DNA of 64,000 nt, taken from positions 1 to 64,000 of the forward strand of contig NZ_PYAX01000010.1 of assembly GCF_003014735.1 (NCBI RefSeq), written 5' to 3'. This DNA comes from Saccharothrix carnea. GTDB taxonomy: Bacteria; Actinomycetota; Actinomycetes; Mycobacteriales; Pseudonocardiaceae. This document shows, one piece after another, positions 15,301 to 24,903 of the stretch. The position numbers and the translations under genes were made by a program. The notes under the pieces are model-generated. The model did not search any database. It was not told where the DNA came from and saw only the letters and a program-made list of their open reading frames with translations. Within the stretch, counting starts at the first letter, position 1, and every line of letters starts with the position of its first letter.

Positions 15301-15858
15301 TCACCCGCCGGACACGGTCAGCGCCCACGTGCCCGCCAGCAGCCCCGGTCCGTGCGGGACGGTGTGGTCCGGCCACCACAGGCTCAGCACGAGCGTGACC
15401 AGGCTCGCCAGCACCGCCGCCACGGGTAGCGCGAACCACGACGCGGACGCCAGCACCGCGCCCAGCGGTCCGGCCAGCTTCACGTCTCCCCCGCCCATCG
15501 CAGCCGGCGCGAGCAGGCGCACCAGCAGGTGGAACCCGCCGAACAGCAGGCAACCGGCCAACGCACGCCACAGGTCGGCGCCGCACCACCACAGCGCCAC
15601 GCCGATCACCGGGTACGCGGGCAACGTCAACGCGTCCGGCAGGCGGCGGTGGCGCAGGTCGGTCGCGGTCAGCAGCACGCCCAGCCACGCCAACAACAAC
15701 GGCACGGGCAGCCACGGCGGCGAGGCCAAGGCCCAGGCCACGAACCACAACACCGCCGTCGGCACGGCGCACCACAACCAGCACACGTCCGCCCCGCGAG
15801 GCAGGCGGCGCAACAACCCGGCGCCCACGGCACCGGCCAGGAATCCCGAGATGACCAT
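15301..15858 (-). CDS. A24-family prepilin peptidase (C39/PilD-type, short form)
   Basis: 185-residue polytopic membrane protein with about six hydrophobic segments. The two catalytic aspartates are seen in TATDLRHRRLPD and in MGGGDVKLAGPLGA, the GxGD motif. It lacks the N-terminal methyltransferase domain of full-length PilD, as in many actinobacterial Flp/Tad-type peptidases. A peptidase gene near aroE-aroC is common in actinobacteria. No pilin or Tad genes occur in the window. Confidence 0.85.
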   Translation of the reverse strand: MVISGFLAGAVGAGLLRRLPRGADVCWLWCAVPTAVLWFVAWALASPPWLPVPLLLAWLGVLLTATDLRHRRLPDALTLPAYPVIGVALWWCGADLWRALAGCLLFGGFHLLVRLLAPAAMGGGDVKLAGPLGAVLASASWFALPVAAVLASLVTLVLSLWWPDHTVPHGPGLLAGTWALTVSGG

Positions 15859-15900
15859 GGAACCAGCGTCGACCCGGGATCACCGGTGGCGCAACGAGAA

Positions 15901-15929
15901 GTGCGGGTGAATGGTCCATTCACCCGCAC
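15901..15929. terminator. Perfect 29-bp palindrome, probable terminator of the EIIB-EIIA operon
   Basis: Two exactly complementary 14-base arms (15901-15914 and 15916-15929) flank a single central T. It sits 55 bases downstream of the EIIA stop and 43 bases upstream of the prepilin peptidase start on the same strand. There is no T tract, which is common for high-GC terminators. An operator function is an alternative because the loop is too short for a normal hairpin without opening a few pairs. Confidence 0.6.
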
Positions 15930-15983
15930 TCACCCCGTCAGCGGCGCACGTCCGCGGAACAGCCCGGAAAACCGACCGCGGAT

Positions 15984-16436
15984 TCAGCGCTGCCAGGAGA
16001 ACAGCGCGTCACCCGCCGCCACCGGACCACCGGCCTGGTCCAGCACCACCTCCGGCGCCGCGTCCAACGCGATCACCGGGCAGATCGGCGCGAACCCCGC
16101 CGCCTCCACCTCGGCCGGGTCCCACGTCACCACGGGCTGCCCCGCGCGCACCGCCTCACCCTTGACCACGTGCAACGTGAAGCCCTCGCCCTTGCGCTTC
16201 ACCGTGTCGATCCCGAGGTGCACCAACACCGCCGCGCCCTCCGAAGTGGCCACGACGAACGCGTGCGGGTGCAGCGTCACCACGGTCCCGTCCACCGGGG
16301 ACACCACGTCCGCCCGGCCGCGGTCCGGCTCGACCGCCACCCCCGGACCCACCATGGCCTGCGCGAACACCGGGTCCGGCACCTCGGTCAGCGGCACCAC
16401 GCGACCGCTGACCGGGCTGGCCACGCGCAGCGTCAC
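15984..16436 (-). CDS. PTS sugar transporter, EIIA component (glucose/GlcNAc family)
   Basis: 150 residues of the Crr/EIIA-Glc type. The phosphorylated His is His73 in LVHLGIDTVK, with the supporting His58 in LHPHAF; the N-terminal ASPVSGRVVPLTEVPDPVF and the GEGFTLHVVKGEAVRAGQPV segment are typical. It passes phosphate from HPr to EIIB. The start overlaps the EIIB stop by 4 bases. Confidence 0.93.
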   Translation of the reverse strand: MTLRVASPVSGRVVPLTEVPDPVFAQAMVGPGVAVEPDRGRADVVSPVDGTVVTLHPHAFVVATSEGAAVLVHLGIDTVKRKGEGFTLHVVKGEAVRAGQPVVTWDPAEVEAAGFAPICPVIALDAAPEVVLDQAGGPVAAGDALFSWQR

Positions 16437-16669
16437 AGGAGGTCCTCGATCTCGCTGGCGATCGTGTCGGCCTCCGGCCCCACGACCACCTGGACGACGT
16501 TGCCCGAACGCATCACGCCGTGCGCGCCCAGGCCCTTCAAAGCCTTCTCGTCCACCAGGGAACCGTCTTCCAGCTCACAGCGCAGGCGCGTGATGCACGG
16601 CTCGATCTCCACGATGTTGTCCGCACCGCCGAGCGCGGCGAGGATCCGCTCCGCCTTGTCGTCCGCCAC
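16433..16669 (-). CDS. PTS sugar transporter, EIIB component
   Basis: 78-residue stand-alone EIIB domain. The phosphocysteine is in EIEPCITRLRCEL, the standard EIIB-Glc motif, and the C-terminal half reads VDEKALKGLGAHGV and VQVVVGPEAD. GTG at 16669 is preceded by GAGAGG. Separate EIIB and EIIC polypeptides match the GlcNAc PTS layout of streptomycetes (NagF with NagE). Confidence 0.9.
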   Translation of the reverse strand: MADDKAERILAALGGADNIVEIEPCITRLRCELEDGSLVDEKALKGLGAHGVMRSGNVVQVVVGPEADTIASEIEDLL

Positions 16670-16774
16670 TTGAAGTCCTCTCTCGACACCTGGCCTGAGG
16701 GTGCCACCGCTCGGGCACGGTCCCGTAACGGCGGTTGACACCCGGTTGACGCGCGGAGCATCCTCCCCGCACCA

Positions 16775-16790
16775 ACTGGTCTAGACCGGA
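16775..16790. promoter_or_regulatory. DasR-type operator (dre site)
   Basis: ACTGGTCTAGACCGGA is a close match to the palindromic dre consensus AGTGGTCTAGACCACT recognised by DasR. It lies between the divergent EIIB-EIIA and GntR-EIIC-HPr arms, 44 bases before the GntR start, with TTGAC boxes at about 16734 and 16746 upstream on the plus strand. It is well placed to control both arms. Confidence 0.85.
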
Positions 16791-16834
16791 AAGTACCAAT
16801 CCCGGTGTGGACGCGCGAGCACCGGGGAGGTGTC

Positions 16835-17605
16835 ATGAGCCGCAACGAGATCGTCGACGGGCCGAAGCCCAAGCACGCCCAGCTCCGGGACATCCTGCGG
16901 CGCATGGCCGAGCAGGAGCTGCCACCGGGCTCGCCGATCCCGTCCGAACGCGACCTCGCCCAGCAGTACGGTGTGTCCCGCATCACAGTACGCGCCGCGG
17001 TCGGCCAGCTCGTCGCCGAGGGCCTGCTGAGCAGGGCGAAGGGTCGGGGCACGTTCACCGCCCGGCGACGCATGGACGTCCAGCTCTACCTGGAGTCGTT
17101 CACCGACGACATGCGCCGGCGCGGGCTGACCCCCGCGACCGAGCTGGTGGCGTGCGCCGAGGAGGTGCCGCCGCCCGAGGCGACCACCGCGCTCGGCCTG
17201 CTGCCGCACGAACCGGCGTGCCGACTGGTCCGCGTGCGACTCGCGGACGGCGTGCCACTGGCCGTCGAACGGGGCTGGTACAGCCCGCGGGTCGTGCCCG
17301 ACCTCGACCGGCACGACCTCACCACCTCGCTCTACACCCTCATCGCCGACACCTACGGGGTCCAGCTCGACCACGCCGCGCAGACGGTGTGGGCCGAGGG
17401 CGCCGACCCCGAGACCGCGAAGCTGCTGGGCATCAGGCCCGGCGGCGCGCTGCTCGTCTTCCGCCGGGTCTCCAGCTCACGAGGCAGGCCCGTCGAGGAC
17501 ATGACGTCCTGGTACCGGGGCGATCTCTACCAGGTGACCATGCAATTGGACCGGACCGACCCGGAATCCGGCCCGCACCACTCCGCCAAGGGAGGTACCC
17601 CATGA
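16835..17605 (+). CDS. GntR/HutC-family regulator, DasR-like
   Basis: 256 residues: N-terminal winged helix (about 10-78; PSERDLAQQYGVSRITVRAAVGQL and GRGTFTARR) and a C-terminal UTRA ligand-binding domain (about 85-240; ESFTDDMRRRGLTP, LVRVRLADGVPLAVERGWY). The domain order and wording are those of DasR/NagR, which sense GlcN-6-P or GlcNAc-6-P. ATG 16835 has GGGGAGG upstream. Its stop overlaps the EIIC start (ATGA), so regulator and permease are co-translated and the dre site upstream suggests autoregulation. Confidence 0.9.
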   Translation: MSRNEIVDGPKPKHAQLRDILRRMAEQELPPGSPIPSERDLAQQYGVSRITVRAAVGQLVAEGLLSRAKGRGTFTARRRMDVQLYLESFTDDMRRRGLTPATELVACAEEVPPPEATTALGLLPHEPACRLVRVRLADGVPLAVERGWYSPRVVPDLDRHDLTTSLYTLIADTYGVQLDHAAQTVWAEGADPETAKLLGIRPGGALLVFRRVSSSRGRPVEDMTSWYRGDLYQVTMQLDRTDPESGPHHSAKGGTP

Positions 17606-18918
17606 GCGCCAGCGCCCCACAGGCGACCGGCGGTCGTGAGATCAAGGGCCTGGCCGGGCTCCAGCGCTTCGGCCGCAGCCTCATGCTGCCGATCGCCGCG
17701 CTGCCCGTAGCCGCGCTCCTGCTGCGACTCGGCCAGGACGACATCCTCGGCAAGGACTGGCTGGGATGGAACGCGGTGGCCGGCGTCATCGGCGGCGCGG
17801 GCAACGCCCTGTTCGCCAACCTGCCGCTGCTGTTCGCCGTCGGTGTGGCCATCGGCTTCGCCCGGCGCGGTGACGGTTCCACCGCGCTGGCCGCCGTGGT
17901 CGGCTTCGTGGTGACCGAGGCGGTGTTCAAGGCCATGTCGCCGCTCGTGCTGCCGCTCCCGGAGGACGCCGCGGCGGACGCCAAGCAGGAGCTGATCAAC
18001 TACTCGGTGCTGACCGGCATCGTGGTCGGTCTGATCACCGCGGTGCTGTGGCAGAAGTACCACCGCATCAAGCTGCCCGCCTACCTGGCGTTCTTCGGCG
18101 GCCGGCGGTTCGTGCCGATCATGGTCGCGGGCGTGATGATCCCGGTCGCGGTGGTCATGGGCCTGATCTACCCGTGGTTCGACCAGGGTCTGACCGCGGT
18201 CGGCGAGGCGATCTCCAACAGCACGATCATCGGCGCGGGCATCTACGGCACGATCAACCGCCTGCTGCTCCCGCTGGGCCTGCACCACATCCCGAACACG
18301 TTCATGTGGCAGGTCTTCGGCGAGTACGAGGGCAAGACCGGCGACATCCAGCGGTTCTTCGCGGGCGACCCGTCCGCGGGCACGTTCATGACCGGCTTCT
18401 TCCCGATCTTCATGTTCGCGCTGCCGGCGGCGGCGCTGGCCATCGTGCACACCGCGCGGCCGGCGCAGAAGAAGGTCATCGCGGGCATCATGGGCTCGGC
18501 GGCGCTGACCTCGTTCATCACGGGTGTGACCGAACCGCTCGAGTTCGCGTTCATGTTCGTGGCGTGGCCGCTGTACGTGATCCACGCGGTGCTCACCGGC
18601 ACGTCGCTGGCCATCAGCAACGCGTTGGACATCCACAGCGGGTTCGGGTTCTCCGCGGGCGCCATCGACTACGCCCTCAACTTCAACATCTCCACCAAGC
18701 CCCTGCTGATCCTCGTGCTGGGCGTGATCTACGCGGCCATCTACTACTTCCTGTTCCGCTTCGTCATCACGAAGTGGAACCTGAGGACGCCGGGTCGCAG
18801 CGAGGACGAGGATCCGGAAGCCGACCCGAGCGTGGTCGAGGGCACCGACCGCGGCGACCGGGCGGGCAAGGGCGACAAGGTCGACACGGAAGGCCGGTCG
18901 GACGCGAGCGCGTCCTGA
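17602..18918 (+). CDS. PTS sugar transporter, EIIC permease (GlcNAc/glucose type)
   Basis: 438 residues with about ten membrane segments. The family motif GLHHIPNTF, the PIAALPVAALLLRLG N-terminus and TGVTEPLEFAFMF near the C-terminus place it in the glucose/N-acetylglucosamine EIIC family. It transports and phosphorylates the sugar together with the separate EIIB. The last 45 residues form a charged tail rich in Asp, Glu and Lys where other relatives carry an EIIB domain. The dre site favours GlcNAc over glucose. Confidence 0.92.
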   Translation: MSASAPQATGGREIKGLAGLQRFGRSLMLPIAALPVAALLLRLGQDDILGKDWLGWNAVAGVIGGAGNALFANLPLLFAVGVAIGFARRGDGSTALAAVVGFVVTEAVFKAMSPLVLPLPEDAAADAKQELINYSVLTGIVVGLITAVLWQKYHRIKLPAYLAFFGGRRFVPIMVAGVMIPVAVVMGLIYPWFDQGLTAVGEAISNSTIIGAGIYGTINRLLLPLGLHHIPNTFMWQVFGEYEGKTGDIQRFFAGDPSAGTFMTGFFPIFMFALPAAALAIVHTARPAQKKVIAGIMGSAALTSFITGVTEPLEFAFMFVAWPLYVIHAVLTGTSLAISNALDIHSGFGFSAGAIDYALNFNISTKPLLILVLGVIYAAIYYFLFRFVITKWNLRTPGRSEDEDPEADPSVVEGTDRGDRAGKGDKVDTEGRSDASAS

Positions 18919-18948
18919 CGGCGAGTCGAAGGAACGAGAGGACGGGTC

Positions 18949-19218
18949 ATGCCTGAGCGACGGGTCACCGTGGCGAGCAAGGTCGGACTGCACGCGCGCC
19001 CTGCCGCACTGCTGGCGAAGGCCGCGGCCGGGCAGCCGGTGAAGGTCACCATCCGCAAGGACGACGGCCAACCGGTCGAGGCGGCGAGCGTGCTGAACCT
19101 GATGACGCTCGGCGCTATGCACGGTGACGAGGTCGTCCTGGCCGCGGAAGGCGACGGCGCGGACGCCGCGCTGGAGGCGATCGCGGAGATCATCGCCACC
19201 GACCTCGACGAGGGCTGA
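18949..19218 (+). CDS. ptsH: Phosphocarrier protein HPr
   Basis: 89 residues. His15 in VGLHARPAALLAK takes phosphate from enzyme I and hands it to EIIA. The second family segment SVLNLMTLGAMHGDEV is present, without a clearly regulatory serine context. It lies 30 bases after the EIIC stop and before a strong terminator. No enzyme I gene is in the window. Confidence 0.94.
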   Translation: MPERRVTVASKVGLHARPAALLAKAAAGQPVKVTIRKDDGQPVEAASVLNLMTLGAMHGDEVVLAAEGDGADAALEAIAEIIATDLDEG

Positions 19219-19232
19219 TCCCCTCAGCACGA

Positions 19233-19276
19233 CGTCCGGGCCCTGCTCGCACCCTCGCGCGAGCAGGGCCCGGACG
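19233..19276 (+). terminator. Strong hairpin terminator after the PTS operon
   Basis: Perfect 18-bp inverted repeat (19233-19250 and 19259-19276) with an 8-base loop, 14 bases after the HPr stop. No T run follows. It may also serve the opposite strand, since aroE ends at 19347. Confidence 0.85.
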
Positions 19277-19282
19277 CGTTCC

Positions 19283-19322
19283 GAGCGTTGAATTCAGGGG
19301 TCCTGAACGTAGGACACGCGCG
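19283..19322. repeat. Dispersed intergenic repeat, copy A
   Basis: A 40-base segment starting GAGCGTTGAATTC and ending GGACACGCGCG. It is nearly identical (about 37 of 40 bases) to 36896-36935 and shares the GAACGT/CGCG wording with 53871-53922. It lies between the convergent HPr and aroE genes. Confidence 0.75.
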
Positions 19323-19346
19323 GGCTGGAGGTTGGACTCTCGAGGG

Positions 19347-20186
19347 TTAGATCGGGAGTGGCAGGAGGTTGTCGGTGGCGGCGCGGAGGGCGGTGCGCAT
19401 CGCCTCGCGGGGGGCCGGGAGGCCGGTGAACTGCTCCGACTGGCCGAACGCCTGGTGCAGCAGCATGTCCAGGCCGGTGGCCAGGGTGCGGCCCCGCTTC
19501 TCCACGGCGTGGGCCAGCGGGGTCGGCCACGGGTGGTAGATCACGTCCAGCACGCACGGCGCCTCGGCCAGCGCACCGGCGATCGGCTCGGTCGCGTCCG
19601 GCGGCACGGTGCTGACCAGGACGTCCGACGACGACGCCAGACCGGCGAAGTCCGCGGCGTCCCAGGTGACGACGTCCAACGCCAGGCCGAGGCGGGACGC
19701 GCACGACTCCGCCTCCGCCGCACGGCTCACCGAACGCACCACCAACGACACCGAGCGCACACCCACGGAAGCCAACGCCACCAGCGCCGCCGTGGCCGTG
19801 CCGCCCGCACCCAGCAGCACCGCGCGCGAACCGGACGTGAAGCCGCACGACGCCCGCAGCGCACCCAGGACGCCGTCCACGTCGGTGTTGTCCGCGCGCC
19901 ACCCGCCGTCGACCGGAACGAGCGTGTTCGCGGCACCCACCCGCACGGCCCGGGACGTCGCGGAGGTGGCCACCACCAGCGCCGCGCGCTTGTTCGGCAT
20001 CGTCACCGACAAGCCCGCCCACGCCGGGTCCAGCCCGGCCACCAGGGACGGCACCTCGTCGGCCACGCACTCGACCCGCGTGTACTCCCAGTCCGTCAAG
20101 CCCAGTGCCGCGAACGCGGCGTTGTGCAGCACCGGTGACAACGAGTGGGCCACCGGCGAGCCGATGACCGCCGCACGGCGGGCCAC
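19347..20186 (-). CDS. aroE: Shikimate dehydrogenase
   Basis: Reduces 3-dehydroshikimate to shikimate with NADPH. 279 residues from GTG 20186: substrate-binding GSPVAHSLSPVLHNAAF at the N-terminus, the catalytic Lys in VTMPNKRAA, Asp in ADNTDVDGVLGAL, and nucleotide-binding GAGGTATAALVAL in the C-terminal domain. The start lies 2 bases after the mltG stop, so alaS-ruvX-mltG-aroE is one operon. It is separated from the other aro genes by the PTS and peptidase genes. Confidence 0.94.
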   Translation of the reverse strand: MARRAAVIGSPVAHSLSPVLHNAAFAALGLTDWEYTRVECVADEVPSLVAGLDPAWAGLSVTMPNKRAALVVATSATSRAVRVGAANTLVPVDGGWRADNTDVDGVLGALRASCGFTSGSRAVLLGAGGTATAALVALASVGVRSVSLVVRSVSRAAEAESCASRLGLALDVVTWDAADFAGLASSSDVLVSTVPPDATEPIAGALAEAPCVLDVIYHPWPTPLAHAVEKRGRTLATGLDMLLHQAFGQSEQFTGLPAPREAMRTALRAATDNLLPLPI

Positions 20187-20188
20187 GG

Positions 20189-21409
20189 TCAGAAGACGCC
20201 TTCCGCGCGTGCCTTGGCCGCCGCGATCTCGTGCTCGTCGTGGGTGTTCGTGAAGCACGACGTGCCGTCCTTCTGGCACTTCACGAAGTAGAGCCACGGC
20301 CCGTCCTCGGGCGTGATCGCAGCGGTGATCGCCTCACGGCCGGGCGAGCCGATCGGCGTCGGCGGCAACCCCAGCACCTTGTAGGTGTTGAACGGCCCGG
20401 ACCGGTCGCGGTCCTCGTCGCTGGTGGTGATGTGCGGCCGGTCCAGCTTGTAGTTGACCGTGGAGTCCAGCTCCAGCCTCTGCGGCAGCGCGAGCCGGCT
20501 GTAGATGACCCGGGAGATCTTGCCGAAGTCCTTGGTCACGCCTTCCTTCTCGATCAGGGAAGCGATGACCAGCACCTCGTACGGGCGGAAACCCGTCTTG
20601 CCCGCCCCGTTGGGGATGCCGTAGCCCTGCAGCCTCGTCAGGGACGTGGAGAGCACGCCCTTGAGCAGCTCGGTGGCGTTCGCGCCCGGCTTGACGTGGT
20701 ACAGGCCCGGCGCGATGAGCCCTTCGAGCCGGTTCTCCTTCGGCGCGGCGGCGACGTCGGGCAGCGCCCACTCGGGGATGCCGAGCGCGGCCGGGTCGGC
20801 GTTGTCCGCCGCGTCGCGCAGCTGCTCCGGCGCGACGCACTGCTTGACGCCGTCGAGTTCCACGCACGAGGCCTCGGACAGCCTGGAGATGATGCCCTTG
20901 GTGATGCTGCCGTCCAGCGCGGTGAGGTCGTGCAGCACGTTGCCGCCCTTGACCTCCAGCGGCACGATCTTGGACGCCTCGTCCACCATCCGCGCCACCG
21001 CGGCCTCGCCGGACATCTTGGTCTTCATCAGGTAGAACCCGGGCTGGATCGCGGTCACCCGCGAGTCGTCCGCACCCGCCTCGGTGAACGCGCGGGCGCT
21101 GGCCACCACGCCCTGCTCCTTGAGCGTGGTCGCGATGGTGGTGACCAGGTCGCCGTCCTTGACCTCGACCACCACGTCGGCCTCGCCCGCACCGGCGAAG
21201 TCGTCGTAGGAGCCGATGCCGCTCAACGTGCGGTACCCGTAGTACGCGCCGACGCCGCCGCCGGTCAGCACCAGCGCCACGACGACCCACAGGATCGTCC
21301 GCTTGCGCCTGCGCTTGGCACGCCGGGCCGCGGCGTCGCTCTTGCCACGCGCCACCCGCTCGTCGTGGCGCGTGTCGGGATCGGTGAACAACCCGAGGTC
21401 GTCGTTCAC
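20189..21409 (-). CDS. mltG: Endolytic peptidoglycan transglycosylase MltG
   Basis: 406 residues. A charged cytoplasmic N-terminus (about 1-35) precedes one membrane helix ([20 protein letters not shown]) and an extracellular YceG-family domain. The catalytic Glu is in [10 protein letters not shown], and the C-terminal segments [14 protein letters not shown] and [10 protein letters not shown] are diagnostic. It cleaves nascent glycan strands and sets chain length. The stop codon of ruvX and this start overlap by 4 bases in the conserved alaS-ruvX-mltG-aroE order. Confidence 0.94.
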   Translation of the reverse strand: MNDDLGLFTDPDTRHDERVARGKSDAAARRAKRRRKRTILWVVVALVLTGGGVGAYYGYRTLSGIGSYDDFAGAGEADVVVEVKDGDLVTTIATTLKEQGVVASARAFTEAGADDSRVTAIQPGFYLMKTKMSGEAAVARMVDEASKIVPLEVKGGNVLHDLTALDGSITKGIISRLSEASCVELDGVKQCVAPEQLRDAADNADPAALGIPEWALPDVAAAPKENRLEGLIAPGLYHVKPGANATELLKGVLSTSLTRLQGYGIPNGAGKTGFRPYEVLVIASLIEKEGVTKDFGKISRVIYSRLALPQRLELDSTVNYKLDRPHITTSDEDRDRSGPFNTYKVLGLPPTPIGSPGREAITAAITPEDGPWLYFVKCQKDGTSCFTNTHDEHEIAAAKARAEGVF

Positions 21410-21918
21410 GAGCCGTCCTTAGCTCCGGGGGCCCGCTCCGCGGCGGAGCGAGCCACTTGTCGCGCCCGTGCGTCCAGCCAGGACTGCAGGATCTCGACCG
21501 CGGCAGCCTGGTCGACCACGGCGCGTTGCTTCTTGCCGCGCACCCCGCGCTCGGCGAGCACCCGGCTCGCCGTGACGGTGGTCAGCCGCTCGTCGGTGAG
21601 CCGCACCGGAACCGGTGCGACGCGCTCGGCCAGTGCCGCAGCGTACGCCGTGGCGGTCTCCGCCGCCGGCCCGTGCTTGCCGGCCAGCGTCCGGGGCAGG
21701 CCGACCACGACTTCCACCACGTCGTGCTCGGTGACCAGGCCGGCCAGGTCGCGCAGGTCCCGACCGGTCTTCACGTCACGCGCCAGGGTAACCAGTGGCG
21801 TCGCCAGGAACGCACCGGGATCGCTCAACGCCACCCCGACGCGGACCGCGCCGACGTCGACGCCGAGCCTGCGGCCGAGGCCCGGGTCGTCGACGCCGGG
21901 GCGGTCAGCGCTGCTCAA
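21406..21918 (-). CDS. ruvX: RuvX/YqgF-type Holliday junction resolvase-like nuclease
   Basis: 170 residues, RNase H fold. N-terminal [16 protein letters not shown] with the first catalytic Asp, [14 protein letters not shown], and [11 protein letters not shown] are characteristic. The relatives process pre-16S rRNA and may resolve DNA junctions. The best start is TTG at 21918, which overlaps the end of alaS by 14 bases; no ATG or GTG lies close enough to preserve the first strand. Confidence 0.9.
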   Translation of the reverse strand: MSSADRPGVDDPGLGRRLGVDVGAVRVGVALSDPGAFLATPLVTLARDVKTGRDLRDLAGLVTEHDVVEVVVGLPRTLAGKHGPAAETATAYAAALAERVAPVPVRLTDERLTTVTASRVLAERGVRGKKQRAVVDQAAAVEILQSWLDARARQVARSAAERAPGAKDGS

Positions 21919-24577
21919 GGGCGCGGTCCACCTCGGTGCGCAGGGCGGTGACGGCGTCACCGATACCGCCGGGGTTCGTGCCGCCACCCTGGGCGAGGTC
22001 CGGCTTGCCGCCGCCGCGACCGCCCACGGCCGGGGCGAAGGCCGGCACCAGCTTGCCGGCGGCCAGGCCCAGGTCACGGGCGGCGGACGTGGTGGCGACC
22101 ACGAAGCTGACCTTGTCGCCGTCCGGGGCGAACAGGCCGACCACGCCGGGCTTGTCGCCGAGCCGGTTGCGCACCTCGCCGGCGATGGTCCGCACGTCGG
22201 CGCCCGACGTGCCCTCGGGCAGCTGGAGGGCCACCAGGGCCACCCCGCGCACGTCCAGGGCCTGCTCGGCCAGCGAACCGGCGTTGGCCACGAGCTGGGC
22301 GGCCTTGACCTTCTCCAGCTCCTTCTCGGCCACCCGCAACCGCTCCACCAGGGCCTCGACCCGGGCGGGCACCTCGGCGTCGGGCACCTTGAGCAGGGCG
22401 GCGACGTTCTGCACCAGAGCCCGCTCCTGGGCCAGGTACTTGAAGGCCTCGATGCCGACGTAGGCCTCCAGGCGGCGCACGCCGGAGCCAACGGACGACT
22501 CGCCGATCACCGTGATCGGGCCGATCTGGGACGAGTGCTCGACGTGCGTGCCACCGCACAGCTCGCGCGACCACGGCCCGCCGATCTCGACCACGCGCAC
22601 GGTCTCGTCGTAGGTCTCGCCGAACAGGGCCACGGCACCCATCTCCTGGGCGCCACCCATGTCGGTGTAGACGACCTTCACCGGCAGGTCCTTGCGCACG
22701 GCCAGGTTCGAGACCTCTTCGATCTCGCTGCGGGCCTCCTCGGAAAGACCACCCGTCCAGGCGAAGTCCAGCCGCAGGTAGCCCGGCTTGTTGTACGAGC
22801 CGCTCTGCAGGGCGGACGGGCCGAGCACCTGGCGCAGGGCGGCGTGCACGACGTGCGTGCCCGAGTGGCCCTGGCGGGCGCCGACGCGCCACTCCGGGTC
22901 GACGCGGGCCTCGACGTGCTCGCCCTCGGCGATCTCGCCGCTGAGCACGCGCACCTGGTGCACCCACAGCTTGCGGGCCACCTTCTGCACGTCCACGACT
23001 TCCAGCTCGGCGTTGGCCGTGACGATGGTGCCGGCGTCGCTCTCCTGGCCACCGGACTCGGCGTACAGCGGCGTGCGGTCGAGCACGACCTCGACGATGT
23101 CGCCCTCTCGGGCCGACTTCACCCGCTTGCCGCCGCTGACGATGCCGCGCAGGGTGGCCTCGCTGGCCAGCTCGGTGTAGCCGGTGAACTCGGTACCGCC
23201 CAGCTCCAGCAGCTCCCGGTACACGGTCTGGTCGCCGTGGCCGGTCTTCTTGCCGGCGGCGTCGGCCTTGGCGCGGGCCCGCTGCTCGGCCATCAGCTTG
23301 CGGAAGCCGTCCTCGTCCACGGTGAGACCGGCTTCGGCGGCCATCTCCAGGGTGAGGTCCAGCGGGAAGCCGTAGGTGTCGTGCAGCTGGAAGGCCTTGT
23401 CACCGGGCAGCGTGGCGCGGCCATCGGACTTGACCTCGGCGGCGGCGGTCTCGAAGATCCGCGACCCGGCGTCCAGCGTCCGCAGGAACGTGTCCTCCTC
23501 GGCCTTGAGCACCTGCTCGATCCGGGCGAAGCCGGACACCAGCTCGGGGTAGGACGGGCCCATGGCGTCGCGCACGACCTCGGCGAACCGGGTCAGCACC
23601 GGCTCGGTCACGCCCAGCAGGCGGGCCGAGCGGACGATGCGGCGCAGCAGGCGGCGCAGCACGTAGCCGCGGGCCTCGTTGCCGGGCGTGACGCCGTCAC
23701 CGACCAGCAGCACGCCGGAACGGGCGTGGTCGGCGATGACGCGGAACCGCACGTCGTCGGTCTCGTTGGCGCCGTACTCGCGGCCGGACAGCTGCTCGGC
23801 CTTGGTGATGACGGTGCGGACGAGGTCGGTCTCGTAGACGTTGTCGACGTCCTGCAGCAGCATGGCGACGCGCTCGACGCCCATGCCGGTGTCGATGTTC
23901 TTGTCCGGCAGCTCGCCCAGGATCGGGTAGTCCCTCTTGGCACCGCCCTCGCCGCGGACGTTCTGCATGAAGACCAGGTTCCAGATCTCCAGGTACCGGT
24001 CCTCGTCGACGACCGGGCCGCCCTCCTCGCCGAAGGCCGGGCCGCGGTCGTAGTAGATCTCCGAGCACGGGCCGCACGGACCGGGCACGCCCATCGACCA
24101 GTAGTTGTCCTCGATGTCGCGGCGCTGGATGCGCTCCGGCGGCAGCCCGGCGACCTTCTGCCACAGGTCGGCGGCCTCGTCGTCGTCCAGGTAGACGGTC
24201 ACCCAGATGCGCTCCGGGTCCAGGCCGTAGCCGCCGTCGGACTGCGGCTTGGTGACCAGTTCCCAGGCCAGCCGGATGGCGTCTTCCTTGAAGTAGTCGC
24301 CGAACGAGAAGTTGCCGGCCATCTGGAAGAACGTGTTGTGCCGGGTGGTCTTGCCTACCTCGTCGATGTCCGGCGTGCGCACGCACTTCTGGATGCTGGT
24401 CATCCGCGGGGCGGGCGGTGGGGCCTCGCCGAGGAAGTACGGCTTGAACGGCACCATGCCGGCGTTGACGAACAGCAGGTTCGGGTCGTCGAGCAGGAGC
24501 GAGGCGCTGGGCACGTACTTGTGGCCGGCGTTCTCGAAGTGCTCGCGGAAGCGCTTGATGATCTCGTGGGTCTGCAC
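21905..24577 (-). CDS. alaS: Alanine-tRNA ligase
   Basis: 890 residues, standard for a bacterial AlaRS. Class II catalytic domain (about 1-240; [33 protein letters not shown]), tRNA-recognition domain, editing domain with zinc-ligand motifs [12 protein letters not shown] and [13 protein letters not shown], and a C-terminal C-Ala domain ending near [15 protein letters not shown]. It heads the alaS-ruvX-mltG-aroE operon. Confidence 0.98.
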   Translation of the reverse strand: MQTHEIIKRFREHFENAGHKYVPSASLLLDDPNLLFVNAGMVPFKPYFLGEAPPPAPRMTSIQKCVRTPDIDEVGKTTRHNTFFQMAGNFSFGDYFKEDAIRLAWELVTKPQSDGGYGLDPERIWVTVYLDDDEAADLWQKVAGLPPERIQRRDIEDNYWSMGVPGPCGPCSEIYYDRGPAFGEEGGPVVDEDRYLEIWNLVFMQNVRGEGGAKRDYPILGELPDKNIDTGMGVERVAMLLQDVDNVYETDLVRTVITKAEQLSGREYGANETDDVRFRVIADHARSGVLLVGDGVTPGNEARGYVLRRLLRRIVRSARLLGVTEPVLTRFAEVVRDAMGPSYPELVSGFARIEQVLKAEEDTFLRTLDAGSRIFETAAAEVKSDGRATLPGDKAFQLHDTYGFPLDLTLEMAAEAGLTVDEDGFRKLMAEQRARAKADAAGKKTGHGDQTVYRELLELGGTEFTGYTELASEATLRGIVSGGKRVKSAREGDIVEVVLDRTPLYAESGGQESDAGTIVTANAELEVVDVQKVARKLWVHQVRVLSGEIAEGEHVEARVDPEWRVGARQGHSGTHVVHAALRQVLGPSALQSGSYNKPGYLRLDFAWTGGLSEEARSEIEEVSNLAVRKDLPVKVVYTDMGGAQEMGAVALFGETYDETVRVVEIGGPWSRELCGGTHVEHSSQIGPITVIGESSVGSGVRRLEAYVGIEAFKYLAQERALVQNVAALLKVPDAEVPARVEALVERLRVAEKELEKVKAAQLVANAGSLAEQALDVRGVALVALQLPEGTSGADVRTIAGEVRNRLGDKPGVVGLFAPDGDKVSFVVATTSAARDLGLAAGKLVPAFAPAVGGRGGGKPDLAQGGGTNPGGIGDAVTALRTEVDRALEQR

Positions 24578-24633
24578 GGGTCTTCGTCCTTCGGGAGTGT
24601 GGAAGTCAGGGCGCGGCTAGGCGAACGAACGAC

Positions 24634-24903
24634 CTACCTGGCGTCGTTCGCCCCGCGCGCTCGCCGACCCGGCGTGAAGCCCGTCTGACGTTCCACGGTG
24701 TCTTGCAACTCCTGTTCGCGCTCCGACATTCCGGCGCGCACCTCGGCGCCGAACGAGCCGATGGCGCCCGCCAGTTCGCGCAGGCCCTGGCCGACGTTCT
24801 CGCCGATGCCCGCGGGCGTGGCGGCGTGCGCGGCCTGGCCCGCCTTGCGGGTGGCGAACACGCCCGCGGCGATGCCGAGCCCGAACCAGAACAGCCGCCT
24901 CAT
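24634..24903 (-). CDS. Small membrane-anchored protein (DUF6167-like)
   Basis: 89 residues: an N-terminal hydrophobic stretch (RRLFWFGLGIAAGVFATRK), then an amphipathic helical region (ENVGQGLRELAGAIGSFGAEVRAGMSEREQEL) and a basic tail. From memory it matches a small protein found next to alaS in actinobacteria; no function is known. Its ATG overlaps the stop of the upstream DUF948-like gene by 4 bases. Confidence 0.75.
   Translation of the reverse strand: MRRLFWFGLGIAAGVFATRKAGQAAHAATPAGIGENVGQGLRELAGAIGSFGAEVRAGMSEREQELQDTVERQTGFTPGRRARGANDAR

Noticed and set aside
20231..24688. Very long open frame on the plus strand opposite mltG, ruvX and alaS
   Set aside because: Its His/Gln/Arg/Leu-rich low-complexity translation is the normal shadow of high-GC codon usage; all three genes on the minus strand have clear family motifs.
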